From Ceratothoa steindachneri (taxonomy: Eukaryota > Arthropoda > Malacostraca > Isopoda > Cymothoidae), in the NCBI GenBank assembly GCA_963969495.1, contig OZ018324.1, forward strand, positions 157,340,172 through 157,404,171: a DNA stretch of 64,000 nucleotides, in the 5' to 3' direction. Position numbers and translations under genes: made by a program. Shown in pieces: positions 60,797 to 64,000 of the stretch; position 1 is the stretch's first letter; the number at the start of each line of letters is the position of its first letter. The notes beneath the pieces were generated by a model. That model was not told where the DNA came from. It did no database searches and saw nothing but the letters and a program-made list of their open reading frames with translations.

Positions 60797-61372
60797 TTAT
60801 GCGTCTTTAAGGATTCTCTTCCAGTACGAGAGCGCACCCAGGGTTGAGGTTACATTGGATAACACGATCACCCGACATACGTTACAAAAGGGATGAGGGA
60901 CGTCAGATATGAGTAAATAGCATTGTATATGTGAGAAGGAGGTCATAAATGGGCGTACAATGTTAAATAGGGTTTGAGTATCGTTAAATATGAGTAATAA
61001 CAGGAGGTAAAATGACATCAGATCTGGATTATTAGCATCAGTTATGAATAACGACAGATATTGAAGGGTGATGGCAAATATGAATGAGTTATATCGAATA
61101 TGGTTGCAAGACTTCATATATGGATCAATTAGGTTAAAATATGGATGAATGACTTTGACATGGAGATTCGCGAGATTGGGTCTTGAAACGAAGGGTGCCG
61201 CACAGTGCCACACTCTTCTCCTAGAGTTGTTTCCAACAAGGAATCTGAAATTATGAGCTCTGATTATCAACGCTTCCTTTTGCAAATATCTCCCTTGGGA
61301 TTTTAGATGCACCCTCCCGGCCAAACACGTCCTTCCCTTTCTATTCACAAACTTCTCTCTCATTATCACCAT
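60797..61372 (-). other. 191-codon open frame, probably from a decayed tandem repeat
   Basis: The longest uninterrupted minus frame in this region lies over sequence where ATATGA/ATATGG motifs recur every 25-40 bp (60905-61155), each giving an (H)I or NS.. segment in translation. It has no signal peptide, domain or family motif that I recognise. A real but lineage-specific gene is possible. I judge chance plus repeat more likely. Confidence 0.3.
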
Positions 61373-61561
61373 TCTTCCACACGAAGTAAAACATGCCCAC
61401 GTTACTCATAATAATTCTTTGTTCTTATTATTCCATCAACTAAAATAAAGATGTATCTTTACGCTTCCCTATTATTTATACTTTAGAGAAGAAGGAGGGT
61501 GAAGGAAGTACAGAGTAAGCAATATTGCAAGAATGTTTAATAATATAATTTATAAATATTC

Positions 61562-61564
<3 letters not shown>

Positions 61565-61614
<50 letters not shown>
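61565..61614. repeat. (TA)n microsatellite, about 50 bp
   Basis: Pure TA run at the 3' side of the minus-strand Penelope-type tail. Confidence 0.96.
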
Positions 61615-61619
<5 letters not shown>

Positions 61620-61760
61620 GAAAAACTCATAAAGTATCACGTGAGGGTAGCAAAGGAATGCAATGTCCCGCAGGAAAAAATTAAATGGTGTTTCCAAGTA
61701 CTTTCGAACTTTATTAAGTTCCTTATCAAGGATAACTACAAGAAATAATATTATATTAGA
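61615..61760 (-). repeat. Penelope-type 3' tail (mate at 9641-9817)
   Basis: On the minus strand CCTTGATAAGGAACTT is followed by AAGTTCGAAAGTACTTGG, ATTTTTTCCTGCGGG and then (TA)n, the same order as the plus-strand copy at 9.7 kb. No coding sequence attached. Confidence 0.6.
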
Positions 61761-61978
61761 GGTATATATACGAAAGAAAATCATAAAAGACCGCCTAAAA
61801 AACAAGAAATCACCAATGAGAAAGACGGAAAGGGGAAGGTAAAGATCACATTAAGAATTACAAGAAGCAGGTAGTAAGGTCAAACTGAGAAGACGGAAAG
61901 GGTAACAGATTAAAAGAAATGGAGATAGAGATTATAAAAAACGAGGAGCGAAAGATTGGGGAAAATACAATGTACATA

Positions 61979-62909
61979 CGAGGAGTGGTCAATAAGTTTT
62001 GCAATTCGGATATAAGGAAACGAGATATAAGGAAAAGTGTTTTATTATTTTTCAATATAACTACCCTCTACTTCAATGCCTTGCGATACTTGTCCCTGAG
62101 GCTTCGAATTCCCGACAACCAGAAATCTTCCGACTGCTGTTCAATCCACTCTTGGATGGCGAGCTGGGCATCTTCATCGTCCCCAAACCGGCGTCCACGC
62201 AGTGCAGCCTTGAGCTGGCGGAATAAAATGTAGTCGCTAGGGGCCAGATCTGGACTGTAAGGGGGATGGTTGAGCCTCTCAAATCCGCACTCGCGCAGGG
62301 TAGCTTGTGCAACTCTGGCCTTGTGAACTTTGACGACGTTGAAGTCGATCATGGGGCGGAAGGTTTCTAGGGACTCAACGAGCAGAGATCTTGGTCATGG
62401 CCAAATTGTCGTGGATGATGTTAATAACACTTCCATGTGATATTCAAAGTTCTCGCTCGATTTCATCGACCTTTACCCCTCGATTTTCGAGGATCATCCT
62501 CTCCACACGGGCCACATTGTCCTCGTTGGTCACGTCTGACGGGCGTCCTGGACGGGGGTCATCTTCAAGGGACTCACGACCATGGCGGAACTCCCTATTC
62601 CTGTTAGCCATGGTTGCATAAGAAGGGGCGGTGTCGGTGTACACTGCAACCATGCGTTCAGGGATCTCTTTTGCATTCTTGCCTTCCTTGGTCAAAGAAT
62701 GGAACACTGCGCGGTCCTCAACCTTCTCCATTGTTGAAAAATTTGTGACTGACGATCTGCGATCAGCTACTGTTTTTTAAATAAACGAGGCAAGAGCGTG
62801 CGGCTGCAGGTCCTGACTTGTCATAACTTGTCCTAACACCCCCATAAACAGCCATCTTCCTTCCTCTGTTTTGCCCTATCGATTCGCAAAACTTATTGAC
62901 CGCCCCTCG
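61979..62909 (-). mobile_element. Mariner element, 931 bp, internally deleted sibling of 26.6-kb copy
   Basis: Terminal repeats CGAGG(A)GTGGTCAATAAG and, inverted, CGAGGGGCGGTCAATAAG lie next to TA on each side (61977-61978 and 62910-62911). It has the same termini and the same MEKVE..R start as the 26.6-kb element, but about 361 bp equivalent to 27218-27578 of that copy are missing. The loss removes the first and second catalytic aspartates. It could still be mobilised in trans because both ends survive. Confidence 0.95.
62068..62731 (-). pseudogene. Mariner transposase, catalytic core deleted
   Basis: The first segment (62444-62731) gives the DNA-binding domain, MEKVEDRAVFHSLTKEGKN and GRPSDVTNEDNVARVERMI. 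A reading after a break continues to a KISARWVP-like block near 62390. The second segment (62068-62352) joins MIDFNVVKVH directly to KARVAQATLRECGFERL and keeps PPYSPDLAPSDY, the third catalytic site. By eye about five in six residues match the 26.6-kb copy in the N-terminal domain. The protein cannot be catalytic; DNA binding alone is conceivable but the frame is broken. Confidence 0.92.
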
Positions 62910-63065
62910 TAACAGAGCAGTAACAATTAAAAAAAAAATTGGGGCCAAATAACTAAAGATTGTATATAAAAAACTAAAAACAAAAGTCAGAACTAATTTC
63001 TTTAATTATTAGTCTTTTAATTATAGCATCCATTTTATATAAGCCAGGGGAAAGGTTAAAATTAT

Positions 63066-63137
63066 CACATTGGCTTATAAAAGCACATTCAATGATATTC
63101 CTTTTTATCATTGAATGTGATTTTATAAGCCAATGTG
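63066..63137. repeat. 31-bp hairpin with a 10-nt loop, one mismatch
   Basis: The arms at 63066-63096 and 63107-63137 are inverted copies except for one position (AAAGCACATT against AAATCACATT). The loop is ATTCCTTTTT. It could be a small palindromic MITE or a precursor-like RNA fold. It matches no miRNA that I recognise. Confidence 0.85.
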
Positions 63138-63544
63138 GAAAATAGAAAGAAGTGTGGTGGGGCGCAAAGAGATGTTAAGAGCCTGGTGATCAGGAATATC
63201 TCTTTTAAATATTTATTTTGTTATTCCTTTGCTGTCTTTGAGTTAGTTTATATAATATGGCATTCAAGCCATTTGTCTTCAAAAAAATTAATGTTCTTGG
63301 ATATGTTATGCGAATTTTCTGAGGTAGTAATAAGTTACTTTAATCACTTTAGTCTTATGCTTGGTGTCTTTGTTTTTTGTACATCTTGTAGTGAGTGTAA
63401 ATCTTGTGGGGGGTATTTTCTTGGATGTCTTCTTGGTTATAGTTGGGTCTTCATCTGTGAATTCTTGTAAAAATCGGTGAGGTTTTATAATTGGGAATTT
63501 TTTTCTTGGTTGACTTTCAGGGTTGGGGTAAAAACTTTCTTATT
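63138..63544 (-). other. Likely 3' UTR of the LINE at the right edge
   Basis: Non-coding sequence immediately downstream (minus sense) of the LINE C-terminus. Plus-strand frame 63135-63470 is a composition artefact rich in F, L and C. Confidence 0.4.
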
Positions 63545-64000
63545 CTCATGCCTAGAACCGCACTTCTGCTCCGCCAGCTAAAAGCCAAGCGGAGCTCGGA
63601 AATCTGGCGCGACTTATTCCTCTTCTGTTCATCATTTGGACGATATCATCTTCCAATTCTCGATTAACCATTCCCTGCATATTCTTTATCCGTTCTTCTA
63701 TGATAACGTTAATGGGATTTATCCCCGCCTCCCGGTGCAGCTCTTCCTGGCGTCTTCTCTCTCGCCTGTTTGTACCTGTAATTAGGTACATACATTTATT
63801 CTGCACCACTTATAGTTACCTCTTCTGTGTCTTCGAGACACATGAGAGGGCGGAAGCGGGGTAGAGCAGCGTCGATCTTACAAGTGCATTGTAGATCTCT
63901 TTCTTATTGCTTTCAAAAATATTTCTGAACATGTATAGAATTTTGACTTCAGCAGTGGCCTTGGTGATTCGCTCTTGGACGTGCTTCTTGTACCCGGGTG
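63545..64000 (-). pseudogene. LINE C-terminal region, cut by the window edge
   Basis: Entering from the right edge on the minus strand: PGYKKHVQERITKATAEVKI, LYMFRNIFESNKKEIYNALV, RSTLLYPASAL, then after a shift VVQNKCMYLITGTNRRERRR and EELHREAGINPINVIIEERI. These are the post-RT blocks of a Jockey-like LINE (KLY..LVRS.LLYP and VQNKAL..ITG). It resembles the 31.5-kb fragment in KLYTSLVRSVLVYP and ITGTK. The RT core would lie beyond 64000. Confidence 0.82.

Noticed and set aside
63135..63470. 111-codon plus frame with hydrophobic segments
   Set aside because: Lies antisense to the probable LINE 3' UTR and shows only T-rich composition.

Overview
This window looks like repeat-dense nuclear DNA from an animal, most likely an arthropod; a crustacean or chelicerate would fit the mixture of elements. 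I found no bacterial operons, ribosome binding sites, rRNA or convincing tRNA genes, and no ordinary host gene. Almost everything recognisable is a transposable element or its remains: LINEs (CR1-like, RTE-like, Jockey-like), Penelope-like elements, mariner and Tc1 elements, hAT and piggyBac elements, and non-autonomous derivatives. Long (TA)n microsatellites and several minisatellites add to this. All coding regions carry stops, frameshifts or truncations, so the window reads as a graveyard of nested insertions.

Layout. 0-6.4 kb: a TA-flanked MITE (1.9-2.46 kb), copies of a dispersed repeat, and a decayed CR1-like LINE (4.0-5.8 kb, +). 6.9-12.5 kb: five long (TA)n tracts mixed with Penelope-like fragments, a large palindrome, and the two halves of a piggyBac transposase (-). 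13.9-17 kb: a dispersed repeat, a hAT relic, another long (TA)n tract, and an LTR-like stretch. 17.3-19.0 kb (-): broken copy 1 of an unnamed multi-copy gene family. 20.6-21.4 kb: a 33-bp minisatellite. 23.4-26.4 kb: a mariner split by a ZBED5-like hAT element. 26.5-28.7 kb: a composite tandem repeat holding a 1.3-kb mariner with intact ends. 29-30.1 kb: a Tc1 relic. 31.4-39 kb: a Jockey-like LINE (-) split by an RTE-like LINE (+). 40.1 and 58.5 kb: two copies of a small hAT-type element with perfect 8-bp target duplications. 44.2-45.9 kb (-): copy 2 of the unnamed family. 47.4-50.2 kb: a LINE interrupted by a Tc1 element, followed by a 128-bp tandem array. 52.6-53.2 kb: another mariner relic. 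55.7-57.7 kb: a Jockey-like LINE. 57.8-58.4 and 61.6-61.8 kb: Penelope-type tails next to (TA)n. 62 kb: an internally deleted sibling of the 26.6-kb mariner. 63.07 kb: a long hairpin. The right edge cuts a further LINE.

The observations that seem least like routine annotation are these: (1) two diverged copies of a protein family with an N-terminal Cys-rich module and conserved D/E/H-rich blocks, which I cannot place in a named superfamily; (2) repeated placement of Penelope-like 3' tails directly against long (TA)n tracts, including a palindrome with (TA)n on both sides; (3) a frame-preserving 54-bp expansion inside a hAT transposase; (4) a composite tandem repeat sharing both flanks at two sites 24 kb apart. 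No computation or database search was run; all family assignments rest on motifs read by eye.
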